Positions 19,212 to 27,863 of a DNA stretch of 41,099 nt are shown in pieces. Below the pieces are notes generated by a model. It did no database searches, had not been told where the DNA came from, and saw nothing but the letters and a program-made list of their open reading frames with translations. Position numbers and translations under genes: made by a program. Each line of letters begins with the position of its first letter. The stretch's first letter is position 1. Origin of the DNA: Pseudomonadota bacterium (GTDB lineage: Bacteria; Pseudomonadota; Gammaproteobacteria; Steroidobacterales; Steroidobacteraceae); contig JANXZZ010000328.1 of the NCBI GenBank assembly GCA_025355245.1, positions 1-41,099 of the forward strand, read 5' to 3'.

Positions 19212-20639
19212 ATGAACTCGACTTCCCGGCGGCTTGCCGCCGTCGCCAGCCTCGCGCTGCTGATACCGGGCCTCGCGCTCGGTGCGGATCTCTCGGAGAT
19301 CTACCAGCGCGCGTTGCGCAACGATCCGATCCTGCGCGAGGCGGATGCCAATCGCCTCGCCGCCCTCGAGGCGAAGCCGCAGGCGCGGGCGGCGCTGCTG
19401 CCTCAAGTCACGGGTAAGGCCGGCTACACGCGGGACGTGACGTCCGGCACCGAAACCGAGTTCATTCCCCCGCCGACGCCGACCGTGCCGCCCGATCCGA
19501 ACGCATCGACCACCGGCACGTTTTCGCCGATCGATTTCAGTACCACCAGTGACGTCCGCCAGTGGAGCGTGCAACTTCGCCAGACGCTGTTCCGCTGGGA
19601 CCAGTTCGCGGCCTTGCGCCAGGCGAGTGTCGAGGTTGCGCAAGCCGAGGTCGACTACCGCGCAGCACAGGAGAGCGTGATCCTGAGGACGGCGACCGCT
19701 TACTTCAACGTACTCGCTGCTCGCGACACGCTCGATGCATCGGAAGCTTCGCGCGAGGCGATCACGCGGCAGCTCGAGCAGGCCGAGAAGCGCTTCGACG
19801 TCGGCTTGATTGCGATCACCGACGTCGAGGAAGCGAAAGCGGCCGCCGACCAGGCGGCGGCAGTCGTGATCGCCTCCAAGCGCACGCTCGCATCAACTCG
19901 CGAGGCGCTCCGACAACTGACGGGCGATGCGTTCGATGAGCTCGCGCGCCCGGGCGATGACATGCCGCTCGTCTCGCCGTCTCCGGCGAGCGAGGACCAG
20001 TGGGTGCGCGCGGCGCTCGACCAGAACCTGACGTTGAGTTCGGCGCGTCTGGGTGCGGACATTGCGCGCGAGAACATCGTGATCGCACGCTCAGGCCACG
20101 CGCCGACCCTTGATCTCGTCGCCAGCAAGTCATCGAACAACACCGGTGCCAATACCACGATCAGCGGGTCGATCATACCGGCCGGTACCCTCCTCAACGA
20201 CAAGCAGATCGGCCTGCAGATCACGGTGCCGATCTACTCGGGCGGCATGACCTCCTCGCTCGTGCGCCAGGCGGTCTACAAGCATCGGGCAGCGCGCGAG
20301 CGCCTCGAGGGCACCGCGCGCCAGACCGAGCGCGACACCCGCGACGCCTACCTCGGCGTCATCAGCGAGATCTCGCGGGTCGAGGCGCTGAAGCAGGCGC
20401 TCGCCTCGAGCCGCACGGCGCTGCAGGCGACCGAGGCCGGCTACGAAGTCGGTACGCGCACTGCGGTCGACGTGCTGCTGGCTCGGCAGCGGCTGTTCGA
20501 TGCGCAGACTAGCTACGCCCGCAGCCGCTACGACTACGTGATCAACGTGCTGACCCTCGAACAGGCCGCCGGCACGCTCGATGAGTCGCGCCTCACGCGC
20601 GTCAATGGCTGGCTCGGCCAGACGGTGTCGGTCAAGTAG
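19212..20639 (+). CDS. tolC: TolC-family outer-membrane efflux channel
   Basis: TolC trimers form the outer-membrane duct and periplasmic tunnel for type I secretion and drug efflux. The 475-residue product starts with a signal peptide (MNSTSRRLAAVASLALL to LALGA), then ADLSEIYQRALRNDP, the typical first TolC helix. Two OEP repeats follow, each with long heptad-rich helices; ATAYFNVLAARDTL and VGTRTAVDVLLARQRLFDAQ are recognisable family blocks. ATG 19212 is chosen because it directly precedes the signal peptide; AAGGGA lies about ten bases upstream. The stop overlaps waaA by eight bases tail to tail. No inner-membrane or adaptor pump genes are present nearby, so its partners must be encoded elsewhere. 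Confidence 0.95.
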   Translation: MNSTSRRLAAVASLALLIPGLALGADLSEIYQRALRNDPILREADANRLAALEAKPQARAALLPQVTGKAGYTRDVTSGTETEFIPPPTPTVPPDPNASTTGTFSPIDFSTTSDVRQWSVQLRQTLFRWDQFAALRQASVEVAQAEVDYRAAQESVILRTATAYFNVLAARDTLDASEASREAITRQLEQAEKRFDVGLIAITDVEEAKAAADQAAAVVIASKRTLASTREALRQLTGDAFDELARPGDDMPLVSPSPASEDQWVRAALDQNLTLSSARLGADIARENIVIARSGHAPTLDLVASKSSNNTGANTTISGSIIPAGTLLNDKQIGLQITVPIYSGGMTSSLVRQAVYKHRAARERLEGTARQTERDTRDAYLGVISEISRVEALKQALASSRTALQATEAGYEVGTRTAVDVLLARQRLFDAQTSYARSRYDYVINVLTLEQAAGTLDESRLTRVNGWLGQTVSVK

Positions 20640-21909
20640 TCTCGGCGCGCAGCGTCGCTCTCAAAGCGATCTCGATCAGCTGGACGAGCCTGGCGACAGC
20701 GCCGCGGTTCGCGGCGATCACCGCCAGCCCCGACTGGCCCGCGCGCAGGCGCGCCGCCGGATCCGCGAACAGCGCCGCCAGCGTCGCGGCGAGCGCGGGC
20801 GCGTCAGCGACGATTGTGAGCGCGCCGGCGTCCTCCAGCAGTGTCGCGACGCCGGCAGCGTTGGCGGTGTAAGGCCCGCTCAACACGGGCTTGCCGAGCG
20901 CGGCGGGCTCGAGCAGGTTGTGCCCGCCGACCGGGACCAGGCTGCCACCGACGAAGGCCACGTCGCCCGCTGCGTAGAACGCGCCGAGCTCGCCGAGCGT
21001 GTCGAGCAGGTAGACCTCCGGGTCGCCCGCGGCGCCACCGGCCGTGCGCCGGGCGAAGCGGACGCCGCGGCGCCCGAGCAGGTTGGCGACCGACTCGAAG
21101 CGCGGCGGATGGCGCGGCGCGAGCACGAGAAGCGCCTTGGGGCAATCCGCGCGGAGTGCACGGTGCGCATCGAGCAGGATTTCCTCCTCGCGCTCGTGCG
21201 TGCTCCCCGCGACCCAGAGCGGACGCTCCTCGCCCAGCGCCTCGCGAAGCACGACACCGGCACCCGGTACGCCGCCGGCCGCCTTGACGTCGAACTTGAT
21301 GTTGCCGACGACACGCACGAGCGTCGGGTCGCCACCGAGCGCGAGGAAGCGCTCGGCGTCCGCCGCGGACTGCGCGCCGATCACGACCGGGCGCAGCGTC
21401 CGCGCAATCAGGCCGCCGAACCGGCGGTAGCGCCGCACCGAGCGCTCCGACACGCGCGCGCTCGCGAGCACGACCGGTATCCGGCAGCGCGCGCACGCAC
21501 GGTATAGGTTCGGCCAGATCTCGGTCTCGAGGATGATCGCGATCCGGGGCTGCGCGCGCGCGAGGAAGCGCGCGGCCGCGACCGGCAGGTCGTAGGGCAG
21601 ATAGGCGACGGTGACTTCGCCCGCCAGCAGGCTTTCGGCCCGCGCGCGGCCGGTGGGCGTCGACGTGGTCAGCAGGAACGGCAGCTCCGGGTGCCGGGCC
21701 TTGAGTTCCCGCAGCAGCGGCAGTGCCGCCTGCACCTCGCCGACCGACACCGCGTGGACCCACACGCCGCCGGGGGGCAGTCGCGGCACCGCGCCGAAGC
21801 GCTCGCCGAGGGCGTGCCAGTAGCTGCGGTCGCCGAATCCGCGCCACAGGTTGACCGCGAAGGCGAGCGGCGCGAGGCAGTAGCCGAGGCAGATGTAGAG
21901 TGTGGACAA
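20632..21909 (-). CDS. waaA: 3-deoxy-D-manno-octulosonic acid (Kdo) transferase
   Basis: WaaA transfers Kdo from CMP-Kdo to lipid IVA on the inner face of the cytoplasmic membrane, beginning the LPS core. The 425-residue product has an N-terminal membrane anchor (YICLGYCLAPLAFAV), ALGERFG with the catalytic Glu (about residue 36), VWVHAVSVGEV, LLTTSTPTG, ILETEIWPNLYR, LASARVSERS, VGNIKFD and the C-terminal GGSLVPVGGHNLLEPAALGKP block. The start is probably TTG 21909: it falls at the usual family N-terminus and no nearby ATG or GTG fits. The number of Kdo units it adds cannot be read from sequence, but the adjacent kdkA and opsX genes suggest a single phosphorylated Kdo. Its 5' end faces the LpxL-type gene across 44 bases. 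Confidence 0.96.
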   Translation of the reverse strand: MSTLYICLGYCLAPLAFAVNLWRGFGDRSYWHALGERFGAVPRLPPGGVWVHAVSVGEVQAALPLLRELKARHPELPFLLTTSTPTGRARAESLLAGEVTVAYLPYDLPVAAARFLARAQPRIAIILETEIWPNLYRACARCRIPVVLASARVSERSVRRYRRFGGLIARTLRPVVIGAQSAADAERFLALGGDPTLVRVVGNIKFDVKAAGGVPGAGVVLREALGEERPLWVAGSTHEREEEILLDAHRALRADCPKALLVLAPRHPPRFESVANLLGRRGVRFARRTAGGAAGDPEVYLLDTLGELGAFYAAGDVAFVGGSLVPVGGHNLLEPAALGKPVLSGPYTANAAGVATLLEDAGALTIVADAPALAATLAALFADPAARLRAGQSGLAVIAANRGAVARLVQLIEIALRATLRAETT

Positions 21910-21953
21910 TCTGAATCCGCGTGGCGTGCGCGAGGTCTGCGATCATACCGCCC

Positions 21954-22937
21954 ATGAAGACCCCGGCCACCGCTGCCGTCGAGGACCCGACCGCCGGGGT
22001 CGAGCTCACGCCGTTGTCCCGGTTCCTCGGTCCGCGCTGGTGGCCGACCTGGATCGCCTACGCGTTCATCCGCACGCTGGCGCTGCTGCCGTGGCGGCTG
22101 CAGGTGGCGCTCGCGCGCAGCCTCGGCACGCTCGCCTGGTACATCGCGCGCCGCGACCGGCGCACGACGCTGATCAACCTGCGCCTGGCCTATCCGTCCT
22201 TGAGCGAACACGAGCGCCGCCGCATCGCGCGGCGCCACTTCCTGTCACTCGTGTTCTCTTTGTTCGAGACCGGGCTCGTGTGGTTCGACCGCCGCGGCCG
22301 GCTCGAGCGCATGGTGCGGCTCGAGGGTCGCGAACACCTCGAGGCCGCGCTCGCCCAGGGCAAGGGCGTGCTGCTGCTCGGCGCGCACTTCACGACCAAC
22401 GAGATCGCGGCGGCCGCGCTGCCGCAGACGGGCCATGTCTTCGACATCATGTACAAGCCCTCGAACAACGCGCTCCTCAACCGCCTCGCGCTGGCGCGGC
22501 GCATCTCGCGCGGCGGCCGCATGATCCCGAGCGATCGCTTCGTCGAGATGCTGAAGGTGCTCAAGCGCGGTGGCATCGTGCTCTACGCCCCCGACCAGCG
22601 CTTCGATGGCGCGGGCTACATCCGCGTACCGCTGTTTGGCGTACCGGCGCTGTCGAACCCCGGCACGACCTTCGTGGCGCGCGCGACCAAGTGCGCGGTG
22701 CTCCCCTTCGTGCCGCGGCGGCTCGAGGACGGCAGCGGCTACGTGATGGCGATCGGCGCGCCGCTGCCGGACTTCCCGAGCATGGACTCGGCGCGCGACG
22801 TGGCGCGCTACCACGGTCTCATCGAGGCGGCGGTCGCGCGCGCGCCCGAGCAGTACCTGTGGAGCTACAAGCGCTTCCGCCCGCTCGCCGGCGAACCCGA
22901 TCCCTACCGCGGCGGCGCGCTGCGCGGCGGCTCGTAA
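21954..22937 (+). CDS. lpxL: LpxL/HtrB-family Kdo-lipid IVA acyltransferase
   Basis: This family adds the secondary laurate or similar acyl chain to lipid A at the cytoplasmic face of the inner membrane. The 327-residue product has the PRWWPTWIAYAFIRTLALLP N-terminal segment (anchor helix), NLRLAYPSLSEHERRRIARRHF, the catalytic HX4E motif in LLGAHFTTNEIA (His145, Glu150), YKPSNNALLNRL, and the APDQRFD segment in place of the usual PDQDYG. ATG 21954 is chosen because the family N-terminus follows it. It diverges from waaA and its 3' end overlaps kdkA by 34 bases. Whether it is LpxL, LpxM or LpxP in chain specificity is not decidable; its place beside waaA favours the LpxL role. Confidence 0.92.
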   Translation: MKTPATAAVEDPTAGVELTPLSRFLGPRWWPTWIAYAFIRTLALLPWRLQVALARSLGTLAWYIARRDRRTTLINLRLAYPSLSEHERRRIARRHFLSLVFSLFETGLVWFDRRGRLERMVRLEGREHLEAALAQGKGVLLLGAHFTTNEIAAAALPQTGHVFDIMYKPSNNALLNRLALARRISRGGRMIPSDRFVEMLKVLKRGGIVLYAPDQRFDGAGYIRVPLFGVPALSNPGTTFVARATKCAVLPFVPRRLEDGSGYVMAIGAPLPDFPSMDSARDVARYHGLIEAAVARAPEQYLWSYKRFRPLAGEPDPYRGGALRGGS

Positions 22938-23632
22938 CCCGCGAGCAGCGCGGCCCATTGCCCCGCGCCGAAGGACGCCGGCGCGCCCGCGGTCAGCTTG
23001 TCGAGCGAGCGCCTGAGGCGCGCGAGGTTGGCGGCGCGCCACGCGCCGGGCGCGCGACGTGAGCCGCGATCGAAATCGACCAGCCACACGGCGCTGGCGC
23101 CATCGATGAGCACGTTGTGCGCATTGAGGTCGGCGTGACAGACGCCGGCGTCGTGGAAGGCGCGAATCGTCGCGCCGATGCGCGCCCAGAGCGCGGCCTC
23201 GAGACCCTGCGCGAGCAGCGCCGCGAGCGGCCGCGCCCCCGCTACCGCGACCGTCAGCAGATCGGCGCGATAACCAAGGCCGGCGCGCAGGTAGCGCGCA
23301 GCGACCGGCCGCACGGCGGGAAGCCCGAGGACCTCGAGCGCGGCGAGCAGCTCGAGCTCCGCGAAGGCGCGGGTCGCGTGCTCGCCGCGCCACAGATACG
23401 AGTCGCTGAGCACGCGCGCGACGAGCCCGCCGCGCCGGAAGTGGCGCAGCACCCAAGTGCCGCCGCCTGGCGTGGCGACGAACCAGACGCTGCCGCGTCC
23501 GCGGGCACTGCCCTCGATGCGCCCGGCGCTGGCGAGCAGATTCGCATCGAAATCCTGCGCCCGCGGATGGTCGATACGCGAGGGCTCGTATAGGATCGCG
23601 CCGGACTCCGTCGGGATGCGTACAAGCGGCAT
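22904..23632 (-). CDS. kdkA: 3-deoxy-D-manno-octulosonic acid kinase (Kdo kinase)
   Basis: KdkA phosphorylates O-4 of Kdo in the LPS inner core using ATP; it is a protein-kinase-fold enzyme on the cytoplasmic side of the membrane. The 242-residue product contains WVLRHFRRGGLVARVLSD (nucleotide lysine region), the LPAVRPVAARY turn, the catalytic loop HADLNAHNVLI and the metal-binding VDFDRG. ATG 23632 with AAGGG six bases upstream is preferred over the 56-codon longer frame (starting near 23800), which would run far into the opposite gene. Its ATG overlaps by two bases the ATG of the divergent opsX gene, an unusual arrangement that forces each promoter into the other gene. Confidence 0.95.
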   Translation of the reverse strand: MPLVRIPTESGAILYEPSRIDHPRAQDFDANLLASAGRIEGSARGRGSVWFVATPGGGTWVLRHFRRGGLVARVLSDSYLWRGEHATRAFAELELLAALEVLGLPAVRPVAARYLRAGLGYRADLLTVAVAGARPLAALLAQGLEAALWARIGATIRAFHDAGVCHADLNAHNVLIDGASAVWLVDFDRGSRRAPGAWRAANLARLRRSLDKLTAGAPASFGAGQWAALLAGYEPPRSAPPR

Positions 23633-24704
23633 GTTGCCCTTAAAATCCTTTTTGAATTCGCCGCCGGCATCGGTTTGCCTGTTGCGGCTCTCGGCCATCG
23701 GCGATGCGTGCCACACGCTCGCCGTACTGCGTACGCTGCAAGCCGCCTGGCCGTCGACCCGCTTCACGTGGATCATCGGCGCGCTCGAACACAAGCTCAT
23801 GCGCCTCGTACCCGACGTCGAGTTTATCAGCTACCAGAAGCGCGGCGGCCTCGCCGAGTTCCGTCGGCTGCGCGGCCTGCTGGCGGCGCGGCGCTTCGAC
23901 GTGCTCCTGCACATGCAGCTCGCGTTTCGCGCGAGCCTCATTTCAGCGCTGGTGAAGGCCCCGGTGAAGCTCGGCTTCGACCGGCCGCGCGCTCGCGAAC
24001 TGCAATGGCTGTTCACGACCGACCGCATCCACGCGGCCGGCAATCAGCACGTGCTCGACTCGCTGTTCGGCTTCGCCGAAGCACTCGGCGTGCACGACCG
24101 CGAGCTGCGCTGGGATGTGCCGCTGCCCGAGGCGGCGCTGGCCTATGCGCGGCAACTCATCCCCGATTCTCGGCCGACCCTCGTGATCAGCGGCTGCTCG
24201 AGCCATGTGCTCAGGAACTGGCGCCCGGAGTTCTACGCCGCCCTCGCCAACCACGCGAGCCGCGCGCACGGCATGCGCGTGATCCTCTGCGGGGGTCCCA
24301 GCGCTGTCGAACGGGCGATGGCCGGGGCGATCGGCGCGGCAGCCGCCGTGCCGCTCATCGATCAGGTCGGCAAGGACACGCTGCCCGAGCTCCTGGCGCT
24401 GCTGGCGCGCGCCGACGTGCTGCTGAGCCCCGACTCGGGACCCGCGCACATGGCGACCATGGTCGGAACGCCCGTCATTGGCCTCTACGCCGCCACCAAC
24501 TCGACACGCACGGGGCCGTACCTCAGCCGCGCGCACTGCGTCGACCGCTACGCGGAGGCGGCGCGGATATTCTTCGGCAAGGAGCCCGGGCAGCTCGACT
24601 GGGCGACCAAGGTCGAGCGCCCGGGAGTCATGGACCTCATCGATCCCGCCGCGGCCATCGCCAAGCTCGATGCGCTGATGAGGCAGCCTCTCAAGCGCGG
24701 TTAG
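23631..24704 (+). CDS. opsX: LPS heptosyltransferase, OpsX type (glycosyltransferase family 9)
   Basis: This family 9 enzyme adds the first heptose to Kdo; OpsX in Haemophilus acts on phosphorylated Kdo, made by KdkA, whose gene is adjacent here too. The 357-residue product shows VCLLRLSAIGDACHTLAVLR, FTWIIGALEHKLM, FDVLLHMQLAFRASLIS, KLGFDRPRARELQWLF, SSHVLRNWRPEFYAALA and the donor-site LLSPDSGPAHMATMVGTPVIGLYA. ATG 23631 overlaps the kdkA ATG; TTG 23652 (seven codons later, right after an AT-rich TTAAAATCC) is an alternative that would place the first conserved strand at the usual distance. It heads an apparent operon with the FkbM-like, M28 peptidase and DUF6165 genes. Function is inferred from sequence resemblance and gene pairing. 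Confidence 0.88.
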   Translation: MLPLKSFLNSPPASVCLLRLSAIGDACHTLAVLRTLQAAWPSTRFTWIIGALEHKLMRLVPDVEFISYQKRGGLAEFRRLRGLLAARRFDVLLHMQLAFRASLISALVKAPVKLGFDRPRARELQWLFTTDRIHAAGNQHVLDSLFGFAEALGVHDRELRWDVPLPEAALAYARQLIPDSRPTLVISGCSSHVLRNWRPEFYAALANHASRAHGMRVILCGGPSAVERAMAGAIGAAAAVPLIDQVGKDTLPELLALLARADVLLSPDSGPAHMATMVGTPVIGLYAATNSTRTGPYLSRAHCVDRYAEAARIFFGKEPGQLDWATKVERPGVMDLIDPAAAIAKLDALMRQPLKRG

Positions 24705-24742
24705 CCCACCCCTGGGCGTCGTGCTAGGCTGCCGCCGCTTCG

Positions 24743-25561
24743 ATGAACACCGGCACCTCGACACCTTCCCTGCGGGCATTGCGCCCGCTCAGGTTCCCCG
24801 ACTTGGTCCGGGTGGGAAGTGCGTTTGACGGTGGCTACGTGCTGCCGCTCGCGGTGATCCGCGCGAGTGGCGCGCTCTTGAGCCTCGGCGTCGAGGCGAA
24901 CTGGGAATTTGAGGAAGGGGCCCTCGCGCTCAATCCCTCCCTGGCCGTGACCTGCGTCGACGGCACCACCGGTCCCGAGGTCATCCGCGCGCGCGCGCGC
25001 CGCGAGCTGCTGCGCGCGCTCGTGCGCCTGCGGCCGGTCAAGGTCGCGCGCATGCTCCGGCTCTACGGCCGTGCGCGGGCCTTCGACCGATTCTTCGCGA
25101 AGCACGAGTTCCTGCCGCTCATGGTCGGCGGCAAGGCCGGGCCGGGCGCCGCGACGGTCGCGGAACTCCTCGATCGCGTGCGCGCCGGCGACGCAACCCG
25201 CTGGGTCCTCATCAAGATGGACATCGAGGGCTCGGAATACGAGTCGCTGGCCGCCGCCGCCGGCCACCTCGGTCGGGTGTCGGCGCTGATCATCGAGTTC
25301 CACGATCTCGGCCGCACCTGGCCCACGTTCTGCGCGACCTTGGCCGCGCTCGAGGAGGACTTTCGGCTCGCGCACATCCACGGCAACAACCACAGCGGCT
25401 ACATTCCCGGCACCCGGGTGCCGGAGACGCTGGAGCTCACGCTGGTCCACCGCGAGCTGGTACCGGGTATCCTGCCCGCCGCACCCGATCCCTTTCCCCT
25501 GCCGGTCCTCGACCGCCCCTGCGACCGGCGTCAGCCCGATCTCGTCCTCAGCTTCGAGTAA
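24743..25561 (+). CDS. FkbM-family methyltransferase-like protein
   Basis: The 272-residue product resembles FkbM-type SAM-dependent methyltransferases, which often O-methylate sugars of surface glycans. Supporting features are a DGGYVLP and LLSLGVEANWEFEEG block at the N-terminus, where a glycine-containing SAM loop is expected, TCVDGTTG, and the family hallmark LIKMDIEGSEYESLAAA followed by LIIEFHDL. The loop is less canonical than the VDVGANIG of typical FkbM enzymes, so catalysis is not certain. It sits 38 bases after opsX and five bases before the M28 peptidase, inside the LPS gene group, which suggests modification of the core or O-chain sugars; the acceptor is unknown. Confidence 0.75.
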   Translation: MNTGTSTPSLRALRPLRFPDLVRVGSAFDGGYVLPLAVIRASGALLSLGVEANWEFEEGALALNPSLAVTCVDGTTGPEVIRARARRELLRALVRLRPVKVARMLRLYGRARAFDRFFAKHEFLPLMVGGKAGPGAATVAELLDRVRAGDATRWVLIKMDIEGSEYESLAAAAGHLGRVSALIIEFHDLGRTWPTFCATLAALEEDFRLAHIHGNNHSGYIPGTRVPETLELTLVHRELVPGILPAAPDPFPLPVLDRPCDRRQPDLVLSFE

Positions 25562-25566
25562 CACCC

Positions 25567-27852
25567 ATGAAACCGCTGACTTCCCGCCTCCTCGTCTGCC
25601 TTGTAGCAAGCGCATTGCCCGCCTTCGTGGCCCTTGCCGCCGACGTGCCTGCGATGCAGGGGTTCACCGCCGCGAGCGCGACCACCGAGGCCGCCGTCGA
25701 GGCGCGCTTCGATGCGCGCCTTTCCGCCAAGGAGATGAAGGCCTGGCTCGAGCGCATGTCCTCGGCGCCGAACCAGATCGGCTCGCCGCACGACAAGGCG
25801 AACGCCGAGTTCATGCTCGAGCAGTTCCGGGCCTGGGGCTGGGATGCAGACATCGAGACCTTCTACGTCCTCTACCCGACACCGAAGCACGAGCTCCTCG
25901 AACTCGTGGCCCCGCATCACTTTCGCGCCTCGCTGACCGAGCCGCCGATCGCGGGGGATCGCAGCTCGCAGCACCCGGTCGGCGCGCTGCCGCCCTACAA
26001 CGTCTACGGCGCCGATGGCGACGTGACGGCCGAGGTCGTCTATGTCAACTACGGCATGCCCGCCGACTACAAGGCGCTCGAGCGCCGCGGCGTGTCGGTC
26101 AAGGGCAAGATCGCGATCGCGCGCTACGGCAGCGGCTGGCGGGGACTCAAGCCCAAGCTCGCCTACGAGCACGGCGCGGTCGGCTGCCTCATCTATAGCG
26201 ACCCGGCGGACGACGGCTACGCCGCAGCCGACACCTATCCCGCCGGCGCCGGGCGCCCTGCGCAGAGCCTGCAGCGCGGTTCGGTCGCCGACATGCCGAT
26301 CTACTCGGGCGATCCGCTGACGCCCGGCGTTGGCGCGACCAAGGACGCGCCGCGCCTCAAGCGCGAGGACGCCAAGACCATTCTAAAGATCCCGGTGCTG
26401 CCGATCTCCTACGCCGACGCGCGTCCGTTCCTCGAGGCGCTCGGCGGCTTGCGGGCGCCGACCAAGTTCCGCGGCGGCCTGCCGATGACCTATCACCTCG
26501 GACCCGGCCCCGCCAAGGCGCACCTCGTCATCGAGTCGGACTGGTCGCTGCGGCCCGTGTACGACGTGATCGCGAAGCTAAAGGGCAGCGAATTCCCCGA
26601 CGAATGGGTGATCCGCGGCAACCACCACGACGGCTGGGTATTCGGCGCCGACGACCCGCTCTCCGGCAACGTCGCGATGATGGGCGAAATGAAGGCGCTG
26701 GGCGCGCTCGCGGCCGAGGGCTGGAAGCCGCGCCGCACGATCATCTACGCGAGCTGGGACGGCGAGGAGGCCGGCCTGCTCGGTTCGACCGAGTGGGCGG
26801 AGACGCACGCGGAAGAGCTCGCCAAGCACGCGGTCGCCTACCTCAACTCCGACTCGAATTCGAGTGGCTTCCTGTACGCGGGCGGCAGCCATTCGCTGCA
26901 GCGCCTCGTTGCCGAGGTCGCCGCGGGGGTCAAGGACCCCGCCGGCACCGCGACGGTGCTGGCGAAGACGCGCGCGCAGTCGATCGTCGATGGCCTCGGC
27001 GGCGGCGGCGGTGAGGACGGCCGGCGCGTGGCGGAGGAACTGCTCGCCGGCGGCGAGCTGCCACTCGACCCGCTGGGCTCGGGCTCCGATTTCACGCCGT
27101 TCCTGCAGCACCTCGGCGTTGCCTCGCTCAACCTGGGCTTCGGCGACAGCGAACCGGGCGGCGTCTATCACTCGATCTACGACACCTTCGATCACTACAT
27201 CAAGGTCCAGGATCCCGAGCTCGCCTTCGGCGTGACGCTGGCCGAGACCGCCGGCCACACGATCCTGCGCCTCGCCGGTGCCGACCTGCTGCCGTTCCGC
27301 CAGCAGGAGTTCGCGACCTCGGTGTCGCGCTACGTCGAGGAGGTCGACGCGCTCGCCGTGCACATGCGCGCGCAGACCGCCGAGAACGACAAGCTGATCG
27401 AACAGCGCATCTTCGAGCTCGGCGCCGAGCGCGGCGATCCCGTCGGGCCGCCGCCGCACGAGGCGCCGGTGCCGTTCCTCAACCTCGCACCCCTCAGGAA
27501 CGCCGCTGCCGCGCTCGCCACGAGCGCCCGCGCGCTCGACGAGCGCTACGCCGCCGCGATCGCATCTCCGAGCGCGCTCAGCCACGAGCGACTCGCCGCG
27601 ATCAACGCCGACTTGCGCCGCGCCGAGCAGGCGCTATTGTCGAGCAACGGACTCCCGGGACGGGGCTGGTACCGCCACATGGTGTACGCACCCGGCCTGT
27701 ACACTGGCTACGGCGCGAAAACGCTGCCGTCGGTGCGCGAAGCGATCGAGGAGCGCCACTGGGGCGAGGTAGCAGACGACGTCGCCTCCACGGCGGCGGC
27801 GCTCGATGCCTACCGCGCGGTGCTCGACGCCGCTGTCGCCAAGCTCAACTGA
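25567..27852 (+). CDS. Exported M28-family metallopeptidase (glutamate carboxypeptidase II-like)
   Basis: This 761-residue zinc peptidase has a signal peptide (MKPLTSRLLVCLVASALPAF, cleaved near ALAADVP), a protease-associated domain (about residues 120-300) inserted before an M28 catalytic core, and a C-terminal transferrin-receptor-like dimerisation domain. Comparison with human GCPII places the metal ligands at His353 and Asp363 (NHHDGWVFGADDPLSGN), Glu400 as the general base with Glu401 (WDGEEAGLLGS), Asp429 (NSDSNSSG) and His535 (GVYHSIYDTFDHY), all present. It would act in the periplasm or outside the cell on peptides, possibly removing C-terminal acidic residues, but specificity is not predictable. 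It starts five bases after the FkbM-like gene and is followed after 11 bases by the DUF6165 gene. Confidence 0.93.
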   Translation: MKPLTSRLLVCLVASALPAFVALAADVPAMQGFTAASATTEAAVEARFDARLSAKEMKAWLERMSSAPNQIGSPHDKANAEFMLEQFRAWGWDADIETFYVLYPTPKHELLELVAPHHFRASLTEPPIAGDRSSQHPVGALPPYNVYGADGDVTAEVVYVNYGMPADYKALERRGVSVKGKIAIARYGSGWRGLKPKLAYEHGAVGCLIYSDPADDGYAAADTYPAGAGRPAQSLQRGSVADMPIYSGDPLTPGVGATKDAPRLKREDAKTILKIPVLPISYADARPFLEALGGLRAPTKFRGGLPMTYHLGPGPAKAHLVIESDWSLRPVYDVIAKLKGSEFPDEWVIRGNHHDGWVFGADDPLSGNVAMMGEMKALGALAAEGWKPRRTIIYASWDGEEAGLLGSTEWAETHAEELAKHAVAYLNSDSNSSGFLYAGGSHSLQRLVAEVAAGVKDPAGTATVLAKTRAQSIVDGLGGGGGEDGRRVAEELLAGGELPLDPLGSGSDFTPFLQHLGVASLNLGFGDSEPGGVYHSIYDTFDHYIKVQDPELAFGVTLAETAGHTILRLAGADLLPFRQQEFATSVSRYVEEVDALAVHMRAQTAENDKLIEQRIFELGAERGDPVGPPPHEAPVPFLNLAPLRNAAAALATSARALDERYAAAIASPSALSHERLAAINADLRRAEQALLSSNGLPGRGWYRHMVYAPGLYTGYGAKTLPSVREAIEERHWGEVADDVASTAAALDAYRAVLDAAVAKLN

Positions 27853-27863
27853 GGAGAAAGCGG

